The notes beneath the pieces were generated by a model. The model made no database searches, had not been told where the DNA came from, and saw only the letters and a program-made list of their open reading frames with translations. The position numbers were made by a program, and so were the translations under genes. Of a stretch of DNA of 64,000 nucleotides, positions 33,333 to 40,412 are shown one piece after another. Position 1 is the first letter of the stretch. Every line of letters starts with the position of its first letter. This DNA comes from Bacillota bacterium. Lineage in GTDB: Bacteria > Bacillota > Clostridia > Acetivibrionales > JANLFN01. The DNA lies in the NCBI GenBank assembly GCA_023397675.1, contig JAEWTV010000093.1, forward strand, positions 83,821 to 147,820, written 5' to 3'.

Positions 33333-34097
33333 ATGGATAAGTTGGATAAATTAAGAATACTTAAATCTGCAAATGACTTAAGAATGGAGTTAGTTAATGA
33401 CTATGGTTTAGCGTTCCCATTTAATTTGCAGGAAGTACTTAATGTCCTTGGTATTATTTATTCAGATGAACCTCTAGAGAAAGAATATGATGGGAAGATT
33501 ACTATTAGTTCAGATGAAATAAAAATTGTAACTAATGCAAATACATTATATGAATCACGAAAAAGGTTTACAATTGCACACGAAATTGGTCATTGGAAAT
33601 TACATTTTTGTGATGATCCATATAGAACAATAGACTGCGAAGCAAAGAACATTGGCGCCTTTAGTAAGAATTTAATAGAATATGAGGCAGACTTATTTGC
33701 TTCCGAATTTCTTTTACCTACCGAAATATTTAAACGGGAAGCTGGAAGATTATTACCATCAATACGTTCTTTAGAATCACTGTCAGATAAATATTCTACT
33801 TCACTAACATCAACTGCTATTAAATTTGTTGAATTAACTCAAGAACCTTGTGCTGTGATATTAATGCAAGATAGAAAAATCAAGTGGAAAATTCACTCAT
33901 CTTCATTTTTTCATAGTATTAGAGATAAAATAGAAGATTGCTACTGCTATGACATGCTAGACAAAGGAGAAAATCAGATTCGTGATAAATTATATATGTA
34001 TAATTGGATAGAGTCAAAATCTCAAAAATACATATGGGAAGATGTAAAGAATTTGTATAACTTAAATCAACAATTAATTATTCTCAGTTTTTATTAA
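33333..34097 (+). CDS. ImmA/IrrE-family metallopeptidase
   Basis: 254 residues. The zinc motif TIAHEIGHWKLHF lies at about residues 82-94, followed by the third-ligand helix EYEADLFASEFLLP at about 117-130, both typical of ImmA/IrrE (DUF955). The C-terminal 110 residues form a second domain that may sense a signal. Such proteases cleave partner XRE repressors, here most likely the one encoded upstream (23-base gap). GAGGT ribosome site. A terminator follows at 34132. Confidence 0.88.
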   Translation: MDKLDKLRILKSANDLRMELVNDYGLAFPFNLQEVLNVLGIIYSDEPLEKEYDGKITISSDEIKIVTNANTLYESRKRFTIAHEIGHWKLHFCDDPYRTIDCEAKNIGAFSKNLIEYEADLFASEFLLPTEIFKREAGRLLPSIRSLESLSDKYSTSLTSTAIKFVELTQEPCAVILMQDRKIKWKIHSSSFFHSIRDKIEDCYCYDMLDKGENQIRDKLYMYNWIESKSQKYIWEDVKNLYNLNQQLIILSFY

Positions 34098-34131
34098 TAA
34101 AAGGAATAATATAATTAAATTGTAGCCTTTT

Positions 34132-34157
34132 AAAGCCCAAAAGGGCTTTTTATTTTT
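34132..34157. terminator. terminator between ImmA/IrrE and dinD
   Basis: Stem AAAGCCC / GGGCTTT, loop AAAA, then TTATTTTT. It lies between two convergent genes. Confidence 0.85.
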
Positions 34158-34200
34158 CATTCGATGAAACCAATCCACCTATGTAATTAAACTTAACATA

Positions 34201-35376
34201 TCAATTTTCATATTCTATATTTATATCAATTATATTTAAATTTAGATTCCTACCAAAAATATCTTTTATAGTTTTTAAATTTTCTGATTTATTAATTATT
34301 GCTTGGCTTAAACCCTTCCCTGACTTAAGTACTATAGTTAAAACACTATTAGAAAGCATAAACTTTGCATCTGAAAGATTAGTATATAAAATCATTCTAC
34401 CCTGATTCTTTAGTTCTAGCATAATTGCTTTCAATGACTCCTCAGATATAAATTCATTTACTTTATAAGCATCTTCTTTCCAAATAGTTTCATCAGTTGC
34501 AGCGACTTCCCCTTCTGTTTCTTTATTAAGTGACCTTTCAACTTCTAAAGGATTAGAAGTCTTATTCAATTTTTTCTGCTTTTTTTCAATATCCTTTATA
34601 CTTTCAACACACGGCAAATCTTCAGGCATTGTACCACCAAGCTCTACTATAGTTTGTCTTACCTTTTCCCCTACTTCAAAGTGAGTCCTATTAGCAATTT
34701 CTTTTCCTTTAATTTTCTCTCTTCTTAACTTTTCTTCTGCTTGTGTTGCTCTAAATAAATTTGCAGCAAGTTCCGTACTACCCATATGATCAAGAATACT
34801 TTGATTACTATTTAACTCTTTTTTTCTATGTATATCCTTTGCAGTAAGACCTCCATATAGACCCATATACCCATAGTTCTGAAAAACAGCATAATCTTTT
34901 GCTTCTATAACACCAGCATTTTTAGCAGCATCAGCTAATTTTAAATTATGTGTTTTCATCTCATTTCTTAATAGTAATCTCTTTTGATTCTCTTGATCTT
35001 CTTCACTTATTTCTTGTTTTCTTGTTTGTATTGCAAAGTAGGTTTGACCGAAAGCAACAGTTTTTTTGCTAGAATCAGCATTTTGAACGATCAAATAGCA
35101 AGCATAGCGGGATAAATAATAATTATCTCTTTCTCTCTTTGCATTACTCCCAATATCGACCATTTCGTTAACTTGACCAAAATGGTCTTCTTTGTTCTCG
35201 TTACTATTTTCACACGCAATTATTGCTTTTCTAATTATATTCAAGAAATTTCTATAATCTGAATACCCAAGCACCTCCATTAAGTCTCTTGCTGACCAAT
35301 ACTCGGAACCATATTCATTTATCTTTTTTATCTTCTCAAATGGAGACATGCTGATATTTGTTATATCATTATTCAT
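34201..35376 (-). CDS. dinD: DinD-like DNA-damage-inducible protein with C-terminal extension
   Basis: 391 residues. The first 275 align in pattern with DinD/BRO-N proteins: YWSARDLMEVLGYSDYRNFL near residue 26, HFGQVNEMVDIGSNAKRERD, YYLSRYACYLIVQNAD, VAFGQTYFAIQTRKQE and NYGYMGLYGGLTAKDI. E. coli DinD is about 275 residues, inhibits RecA strand exchange and is SOS-controlled. The remaining 115 residues are an extra domain with beta-strand patterning (MLELKNQGRMILYTNLSD) that I cannot assign. AGAGGT ribosome site. No GAAC-N4-GTTC LexA box is visible upstream; a GTTAATAATTAA site at 35401 may link it to the XRE repressor instead. Confidence 0.82.
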   Translation of the reverse strand: MNNDITNISMSPFEKIKKINEYGSEYWSARDLMEVLGYSDYRNFLNIIRKAIIACENSNENKEDHFGQVNEMVDIGSNAKRERDNYYLSRYACYLIVQNADSSKKTVAFGQTYFAIQTRKQEISEEDQENQKRLLLRNEMKTHNLKLADAAKNAGVIEAKDYAVFQNYGYMGLYGGLTAKDIHRKKELNSNQSILDHMGSTELAANLFRATQAEEKLRREKIKGKEIANRTHFEVGEKVRQTIVELGGTMPEDLPCVESIKDIEKKQKKLNKTSNPLEVERSLNKETEGEVAATDETIWKEDAYKVNEFISEESLKAIMLELKNQGRMILYTNLSDAKFMLSNSVLTIVLKSGKGLSQAIINKSENLKTIKDIFGRNLNLNIIDINIEYEN

Positions 35377-35531
35377 AAAAACCTCTAATAAACATAATTA
35401 GTTAATAATTAAAGTCTATCATTTCTATTATATATAATCAATCTGTTATACTAACAAAAACACTCATTATTACCTATCATTAACAACATAAATAAATATA
35501 AATCTTACGCTTTTTTCAAAATTTCTTCCAC

Positions 35532-35628
35532 TTCTCCATAAACGCACCAAAGGCTTCCAAGGAATTGCTTCCTTGAAAGCCTTTTATTTGGCGGAGAAGG
35601 CGAGATTCGAACTCGCGCTAGAGTTACC
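35532..35628. repeat. right direct repeat of the tRNA-Ser insertion (attR-like)
   Basis: 97 bases, four mismatches to 31666-31762. Covers the 3' 40 bases of the intact tRNA-Ser(GCU) and its downstream hairpin (35549-35584, 15 paired bases with one mismatch), which acts as the tRNA terminator. Confidence 0.88.
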
Positions 35629-35680
35629 CCTACTAACGGTTTAGCAAACCGTCCCCTTCAGCCTACTTGGGTACTTCTCC
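35589..35680 (-). tRNA. tRNA-Ser (anticodon GCU)
   Basis: 92 bases including an encoded CCA. Acceptor stem GGAGAAG / CTTCTCC with G discriminator; anticodon loop TTTGCTAAA within a GGTTT/AAACC stem; long variable arm as expected for serine; T-loop TTCGAAT. Decodes AGC/AGU. Its 3' half is duplicated at 31723-31762, marking it as the integration target. Confidence 0.95.
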
Positions 35681-35707
35681 AAGCCTGAAAACTTTATTTT
35701 AAAAATA

Positions 35708-35798
35708 TGGCGGAGAGAGTGAGATTCGAACTCACGGTAGGCTCACACCTACGCCGGTTTTCAAGACCGGTGCCTTAAACCAACTCGACCATCTCTCC
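35708..35798 (-). tRNA. tRNA-Ser (anticodon UGA)
   Basis: 91 bases including CCA. Acceptor stem GGAGAGA / TCTCTCC, anticodon loop CTTGAAA in a CCGGT/ACCGG stem, long variable arm GTAGGTGTGAGCCTAC, T-loop TTCGAAT. Decodes UCN codons, chiefly UCA. It lies 27 bases upstream of tRNA-Ser(GCU) on the same strand, so both share a promoter. Confidence 0.95.
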
Positions 35799-35823
35799 AT
35801 ATATAATTCAAGCGACGAATAAT

Positions 35824-35852
35824 ATTTTACAATATAACAATAGTAATGTCAA
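35824..35852 (-). promoter_or_regulatory. promoter of the tRNA-Ser pair
   Basis: On the minus strand: -35 TTGACA (35852-35847), 17 bases, -10 TAAAAT (35829-35824), about 26 bases before the first tRNA. Confidence 0.8.
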
Positions 35853-35937
35853 CACCTTTATGCTTGCTATATTATGGGCAATTAGCCAGTGCAAATTAAA
35901 ACAATTTATCAACAGGGTTACGTATTTAAACCTTAGA

Positions 35938-36147
35938 GAATGCCAGTTATAATTTTGTGAAAGACGTATGTGGAGAGGTTGTAGAGCCTGTTAATCTGAG
36001 TGAGGATCAGCAAATTCACTGTTTGAGGCAAATAATTACCAATAAATCAATTCAGTATTATTTGTCGAGTTTGAATTTGCCCGAGCTGAATTTACAGGCT
36101 CAGAACTCGCAACATTTCGCTCTTGAATAAAATTATAACTGGCATTC
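35938..36147. repeat. 210-bp nested palindromic element with 19-bp perfect terminal inverted repeats
   Basis: The ends 35938-35956 and 36129-36147 are perfect 19-bp inverted repeats (left begins GAATGCCAGTTATAATTTT). Inside are further nested arms in register: GAGCCTGT / ACAGGCTC (35984-35991 / 36094-36101), GCAAATTC / GAATTTGC (36010-36017 / 36073-36080) and CAAATAAT / ATTATTTG (36029-36036 / 36057-36064). The whole can fold as one long hairpin. No gene fits inside. Likely a MITE-like repeat or a structured RNA; clear target-site duplications are not visible. Confidence 0.75.
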
Positions 36148-36158
36148 TTAAAAATTAT

Positions 36159-36656
36159 TTAATTTATATCCTTTTCCATCCACACAACATCAAAGGGTTC
36201 ACCTTTTTTAACTCCAACTTCGTGCAGTCTTCCACATTCCTTGAAGCCATTATTCCCGTGGAACATAAGACTCTGCTCATTCCTGGAGGAAATACTGGCC
36301 AGAAGGTGTTTAATCCCAATATGAGCAGCTTCCTGCTCAAGCTTTGTTAAAGCCTTTTTGCCGATTCCCTTTCCCGTTTCTTCCCTGGAAATGAAATAGC
36401 TCACTTCAGCAGTGTGCCTGAAGGCAGGCATTGGGTAGTAAGCTCTAAGATAACAGAACCCAACAATCTTTTGCGTACTTTCATCCTTAATTATATAAGA
36501 AGGATATCCTTTTGACATCTCCATAATTTTGCCAAAAAACTCATAGGGCAGCTTTTGCTCCATATATGCAGCAAAACTGTTTTCTATATAATAATTGAAG
36601 ATATCCATTACCTCCTTGCAATGCTCCATTGTCATTGTTTCGAAGCTTACAGTCAT
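36159..36656 (-). CDS. GNAT acetyltransferase, phosphinothricin/Pat-like
   Basis: 165 residues. Resembles the phosphinothricin-acetyltransferase (Pat/MddA) branch of GNAT: IFNYYIENSFAAYME near the N-terminus, FCYLRAYYPMPAFRHTAEVSYFI, then motif A ETGKGIGKKALTKLE and HLLASISSRNEQSLMFHGNNGF. Known relatives acetylate amino-acid analogues such as phosphinothricin or methionine sulfoximine. ATG 36656 overlaps the upstream aminotransferase stop by one base (TGATG), so they are translationally coupled. Confidence 0.82.
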   Translation of the reverse strand: MTVSFETMTMEHCKEVMDIFNYYIENSFAAYMEQKLPYEFFGKIMEMSKGYPSYIIKDESTQKIVGFCYLRAYYPMPAFRHTAEVSYFISREETGKGIGKKALTKLEQEAAHIGIKHLLASISSRNEQSLMFHGNNGFKECGRLHEVGVKKGEPFDVVWMEKDIN

Positions 36657-37855
36657 CACATTACCCCCTTTTCAAGCTCCCTTATTGCAGTGCCAAGTCT
36701 CTTAATACCTTCCCTTATCTTTTCTTCAGGCATGTTCGAATAATTAACCCTGAATGCATTTTCTCTTATACTGCAAGGGAAAAAGGAACCTCCGGGAACA
36801 AAAGCAACTCCTCTATCAAGACAAATCTCTAACAGCTTTCTGCTGTTCATTCCTTCAGGCATTTCAACCCATGCAAATAATCCGCCGCTAGGTCTTGTAA
36901 ACCTGATATAGTCGGGAAACTCCCTTTCCATTGCCTCAACCATGGTGTCCCTTCTGCTTTTATACACCTTTTTAAGCTTCTCAACATGCTCATCCAGATT
37001 ATACTCCTCCAGATACCTGCAAAGCTCCATCTGGCTGATTGTAGATGTATGAAGATCCGCTCCCTGCTTAACCAGAACGAGCTTCCCCAGAATCTCCTTA
37101 TCAGCCGCAATCCACCCAAGCCTCATACCGGGACAGAAGGTTTTTGAAAAGGTTCCAAGATTGATTACCATACCGTTTTCATCCATAGACTTGAGTGTCG
37201 GTACAATTTCACCTTCAAACCTTAATTCACCATAGGGATTATCTTCTACAATTACAACTCCGTATTTTCCGGCGATTTCTATCAACCTTTTTCTTCTTTC
37301 AAGTGACCATGTACGCCCTGAAGGATTCTGAAAATCAGGGACAACATACACAAGCTTTTTGTTGCTTGTTTCAGCCATAAGTTTATCCAATTCGTCCGGA
37401 AGCATTCCCTCATCATCAGTTGGAACTTCAATAAATTTTGCTCCATAAGCACGGAAAGCGTTCAATGCCCCAAGATATGAAGGACTTTCACAGAAAATTG
37501 CGTCTCCTTCATCAATGAAGACCTTTCCTATAAAATCCAATGCCTGCTGGGAGCCACTCACGACAAGTATTTCATCCTTATCAACCTTTGTATTAAATAC
37601 CTTCTGCATGCGCTGGGATATTTTATCCCTTAAGGGCTCATAGCCTTCGGTTGTAGAATATTGTAATGCCTTCTGGCCTTCTTCAAGTATTACTTTCGTT
37701 GATACCCATGCAATTTCTTCTATTGGAAATATTTCCGGTGCAGGCAACCCTCCAGCAAATGAAATTACATCAGGCATTTCCGTTATTTTAAGTAATTCTC
37801 TTATTTCTGAAGCTTTTATATTTTCCATTCGTTTTGCAAAAATTACATTACTCAT
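36656..37855 (-). CDS. PLP-dependent class I/II aminotransferase (2-aminoadipate-type)
   Basis: 399 residues. Fold-type I aminotransferase of the family related to 2-aminoadipate aminotransferase LysN and MocR C-domains: VISFAGGLPAPEIFP, SGSQQALD, FQNPSGRTWS, the VIVEDNPYGELRF loop, and the PLP lysine in GTFSKTFCPGMRLGW at about residues 230-245. Substrate is probably an aromatic, branched or 2-aminoadipate-like amino acid. It is 27 bases downstream of a MocR regulator and overlaps the acetyltransferase gene, forming a regulator-enzyme-acetyltransferase operon. Confidence 0.88.
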   Translation of the reverse strand: MSNVIFAKRMENIKASEIRELLKITEMPDVISFAGGLPAPEIFPIEEIAWVSTKVILEEGQKALQYSTTEGYEPLRDKISQRMQKVFNTKVDKDEILVVSGSQQALDFIGKVFIDEGDAIFCESPSYLGALNAFRAYGAKFIEVPTDDEGMLPDELDKLMAETSNKKLVYVVPDFQNPSGRTWSLERRKRLIEIAGKYGVVIVEDNPYGELRFEGEIVPTLKSMDENGMVINLGTFSKTFCPGMRLGWIAADKEILGKLVLVKQGADLHTSTISQMELCRYLEEYNLDEHVEKLKKVYKSRRDTMVEAMEREFPDYIRFTRPSGGLFAWVEMPEGMNSRKLLEICLDRGVAFVPGGSFFPCSIRENAFRVNYSNMPEEKIREGIKRLGTAIRELEKGVM

Positions 37856-37882
37856 ATGACCACCCTTTCATACTCCTCAAAA

Positions 37883-39409
37883 TCAAACAATAGGTTTTAT
37901 ATCTTCAAAGTCCTGTTTCCTGTATTTTTTAGAACTTCGGACTGTTTCATTTATAGCTTCCTTAAGCTTATCTACACCTTCAACAATTTTATCCTTTGGT
38001 GGGTATGTATAATTAAGTCTTAGGTAGTTTTCACCCCTGCCACCTAGATAAAATGTGTTACCCGGAACATATGCAACCCCCTTTTCAGAGGCTTTGGCAA
38101 GAAGTAGGGAGTAAGGCAAGCCTTCCGGGAGCTTGCACCATATATAAAAGCCACCGTGAGGCTTGTTCCACTCAAGTCCTTCCACCGGTTTATCCATCAG
38201 GGCTTCAATCATAATATCCCTTTTAATTCGATTTTCATTGCAAATATATTTAATATGCTCTTCCAACTTTCCACTGGTAAGAAACCGGTTAACAATCCAC
38301 TGTGAAATACTGTTTGCATGCAGGTCTGTAAGCTGTTTAGCCATAGTAAATTGGTGTATCACCTGCTTTGGAGCTGCCATCCAACCTATACGGATTCCCG
38401 GAAACAATATTTTTGAAAATGTACTGAAATATATTACATAGCCGTATTTGTCGAGTTCCTTTAGGGTAGGCAACCTGCTGCCTTCGAAACGCAATTCACC
38501 ATACGGATCATCTTCCAGTATTATAACTTTTTTCCTATATGCCAACTCTATAAGGTTTTTACGTCTCTCAACACTCATGCTAATACCTGACGGGTTTTGG
38601 TATGTAGGTATTGTATATATAAACTTAGGTCGGTAACGCTGCAACGCCTGTTCAAGCAGATCAATCTGCATTCCGTTTTCATCCACCGGAATGCCTATTA
38701 TTCTTGCACCGGCAGATTGAAAAATCTGTAGTGCACTGAAGAATGAGGGCTCTTCCACTATTACAACGTCGCCCTGGTCAATAAACACTCGGGCTGCGAT
38801 ATCTATTCCCTGCTGAGACCCTGACAGCACCATTATTTCCTCGGGTGGACAGGCAGCTCCCCTCTTTTCCATAAGCTTTGATATATTTTCTCTGAGACTG
38901 TAAAAGCCTTCAGTTGGCGTATGCTTTAATGCAAAGTGGTTAGGCTGTTTGAGCAATTCATCCTCAATACCGGCCAATGCTTGTACAGGATCTGTTTCAT
39001 ATCCTGAGATACCTGCTGCAAAAGATATGATATCGCTTCTGTTTGCTATTTCAAGTATGTTACGTAGTAACGGATCACTAAACCTTTCAGCTGTTTGACT
39101 GAAAAACTGTCTCCACATTGGAGGCTGCACAGCCTGATAACTATCCGTAACATCTGTTAAGTGAGCAAGTACAACTGTTCCTTTTCCTACATGTGAATCA
39201 ACCAGACCATCAGCTTTCAATTCCCTGTAAGCTGTCAGAACAGTGCTTCTGTTAACACCCAAGCTGTCTGCAAGCTTTCTTTCAGGAGGAAGTACAAAGC
39301 CCGGTGCAAGACTTCCGTTAAAAATCATAGTCCTTATTTGGTTTCTTATTTGCAGATAAATTGGTGTCTCATTGCTGCGATCAATTAATATATTATTTAT
39401 AAGGCTCAT
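37883..39409 (-). CDS. MocR-family GntR/aminotransferase transcriptional regulator
   Basis: 508 residues. N-terminal GntR winged helix (PIYLQIRNQIRTMIFNGSLA, LPPERKLADSLGVNRSTVLT) at about 15-85, a linker, then a full aminotransferase-like domain (120-490) with SGSQQGIDIAARVF, YQNPSGISMS and FSKILFPGIRIGW including the PLP lysine. MocR proteins use PLP or a PLP adduct to sense amino acids or vitamins. It is closely related in pattern to the aminotransferase encoded next, probably its target. A palindrome at 39435-39457 just upstream is a likely operator. Confidence 0.9.
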   Translation of the reverse strand: MSLINNILIDRSNETPIYLQIRNQIRTMIFNGSLAPGFVLPPERKLADSLGVNRSTVLTAYRELKADGLVDSHVGKGTVVLAHLTDVTDSYQAVQPPMWRQFFSQTAERFSDPLLRNILEIANRSDIISFAAGISGYETDPVQALAGIEDELLKQPNHFALKHTPTEGFYSLRENISKLMEKRGAACPPEEIMVLSGSQQGIDIAARVFIDQGDVVIVEEPSFFSALQIFQSAGARIIGIPVDENGMQIDLLEQALQRYRPKFIYTIPTYQNPSGISMSVERRKNLIELAYRKKVIILEDDPYGELRFEGSRLPTLKELDKYGYVIYFSTFSKILFPGIRIGWMAAPKQVIHQFTMAKQLTDLHANSISQWIVNRFLTSGKLEEHIKYICNENRIKRDIMIEALMDKPVEGLEWNKPHGGFYIWCKLPEGLPYSLLLAKASEKGVAYVPGNTFYLGGRGENYLRLNYTYPPKDKIVEGVDKLKEAINETVRSSKKYRKQDFEDIKPIV

Positions 39410-39434
39410 GTAGCACCCCCGAGGAATTTATATT

Positions 39435-39457
39435 TTAAATGGTCTAGACCAATTTAA
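39435..39457. promoter_or_regulatory. palindromic operator candidate upstream of the MocR gene
   Basis: Core GGTCTAGACC (39441-39450) flanked by TTAAAT on the left and ATTTAA on the right, 26 bases before the MocR start codon. It lies in the divergent region shared with the acetyltransferase gene at 39576. Confidence 0.5.
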
Positions 39458-39524
39458 TTGTATAACATAATTAATGGCAATAAAACATCCAATTGGTATA
39501 ATTATTAACCATCCAATATTCTCA

Positions 39525-39553
39525 TTGTCAATAAGCAATAAAATGTATATAAT
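39525..39553 (+). promoter_or_regulatory. promoter of the divergent GNAT gene
   Basis: -35 TTGTCA (39525-39530), 17-base spacer, -10 TATAAT (39548-39553); about 23 bases before the ATG. Confidence 0.75.
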
Positions 39554-39575
39554 TCATTTAAATAGAGGTGATTCT

Positions 39576-40100
39576 ATGGAAGAAATCATATTGGCAAGAC
39601 CCAATAAGCAATTAAAGGATAAGGCACTGGAATATAAACAGGAGCATTTCGATTTTGGAGAATATGAATTACATGGAGGCTCCTTATTTGATAAGCTGGA
39701 TTATGATGAATGGCTGATGCTGGTAGAAGCTAACTCTAGTGAAAAAACTGTTAAATCTGGTTGGGTTGTATCGTCAACTTTTTTTGCAGTAAGAAAAATA
39801 GATAGTAAAATAATAGGAATGATAGATATCAGACATTCCCTTAACGAGTTTCTTAGAAACTATGGCGGAAATATAGGCTATGGAGTCAGACCAACTGAAA
39901 GAAATAATGGATATGCTGTGCAAATACTTAAGCAAGGTTTGGAATACTGCAAAACAATAGGGCTAGAAAAGGTAATGCTTGCCTGCTATAAAGACAATCA
40001 AGCATCAAGCAAAACAATCATTAAATGCGGTGGTGTATTGGAAAAAGAGTTTTCCTATTTAAATAATAAAACGGTACAGGTTTTCTGGATAACAATCTAA
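39576..40100 (+). CDS. GNAT-family N-acetyltransferase
   Basis: 174 residues from ATG 39576 (GAGGTGAT upstream; an earlier start at 39474 would lie ahead of the promoter). Pattern of the ribosomal-protein-acetylase-like GNATs: IGMIDIRHSLNEFLRNYGGN, then motif A NIGYGVRPTERNNGYAVQIL and KVMLACYKDNQASSKTI. Substrate unknown. It is divergent from the MocR operon and may share its regulatory region. Confidence 0.85.
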   Translation: MEEIILARPNKQLKDKALEYKQEHFDFGEYELHGGSLFDKLDYDEWLMLVEANSSEKTVKSGWVVSSTFFAVRKIDSKIIGMIDIRHSLNEFLRNYGGNIGYGVRPTERNNGYAVQILKQGLEYCKTIGLEKVMLACYKDNQASSKTIIKCGGVLEKEFSYLNNKTVQVFWITI

Positions 40101-40115
40101 TGTTTCACTACAAGC

Positions 40116-40151
40116 AAAAATGCACCCGTTACAACTAACGAGTGCATTTTT
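40116..40151. terminator. bidirectional terminator
   Basis: AAAAATGCAC / GTGCATTTTT with inner CGTT / AACG and loop ACAACT; A and T tracts on both sides serve the two convergent genes. Confidence 0.9.
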
Positions 40152-40174
40152 ATATTATATTGAAAATTTACAAA

Positions 40175-40390
40175 TCAATATCCAAAGCATTTTCTTATAA
40201 ATTTTACTTTAAACATTCTTAAGTGTGATACATCATGTCTTAAAGCATAAGCACCAAGTAATTCAAAGAAAAGTCCTAATCCAATGCCAAAACCTACAAA
40301 AAATTCGGGTATCCCTATCACATTTTTAAGAAATAGAGTTATTCCAAAAATCAGTAAACCCATACTTAAAAACTTATTCCATTGTCTCAT
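40175..40390 (-). CDS. small two-helix membrane protein, unknown
   Basis: 71 residues with two hydrophobic helices (about 8-25 and 30-50) and a basic C-terminal tail. AAAGGGG ribosome site 6-7 bases before ATG. No family recognised. It follows serS by 22 bases and is probably the last gene of that transcript. Confidence 0.5.
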   Translation of the reverse strand: MRQWNKFLSMGLLIFGITLFLKNVIGIPEFFVGFGIGLGLFFELLGAYALRHDVSHLRMFKVKFIRKCFGY

Positions 40391-40412
40391 AATACTACCC
40401 CTTTTAAACTTT

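Larger units (their letters stand above)
31763..35628. mobile_element. 3.87-kb integrated element in tRNA-Ser(GCU), no integrase
   Basis: Bounded by 97-bp direct repeats that include the tRNA-Ser 3' half. The intact tRNA is on the right, so the element supplied the right-hand copy and pushed the original 3' end to the left: the classical result of tyrosine-recombinase integration. The interior is visibly more AT-rich than the flanks and holds five genes: a 55-residue protein, a 218-residue unknown protein, an XRE repressor, an ImmA/IrrE protease and DinD. No integrase, excisionase, replication or structural gene is present, so it is either decayed or mobilised from elsewhere. Confidence 0.8.

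Noticed and set aside
39474..39575. N-terminal extension of the GNAT protein at 39576
   Set aside because: It would start upstream of the -35/-10 promoter at 39525-39553; ATG 39576 has the proper ribosome site.
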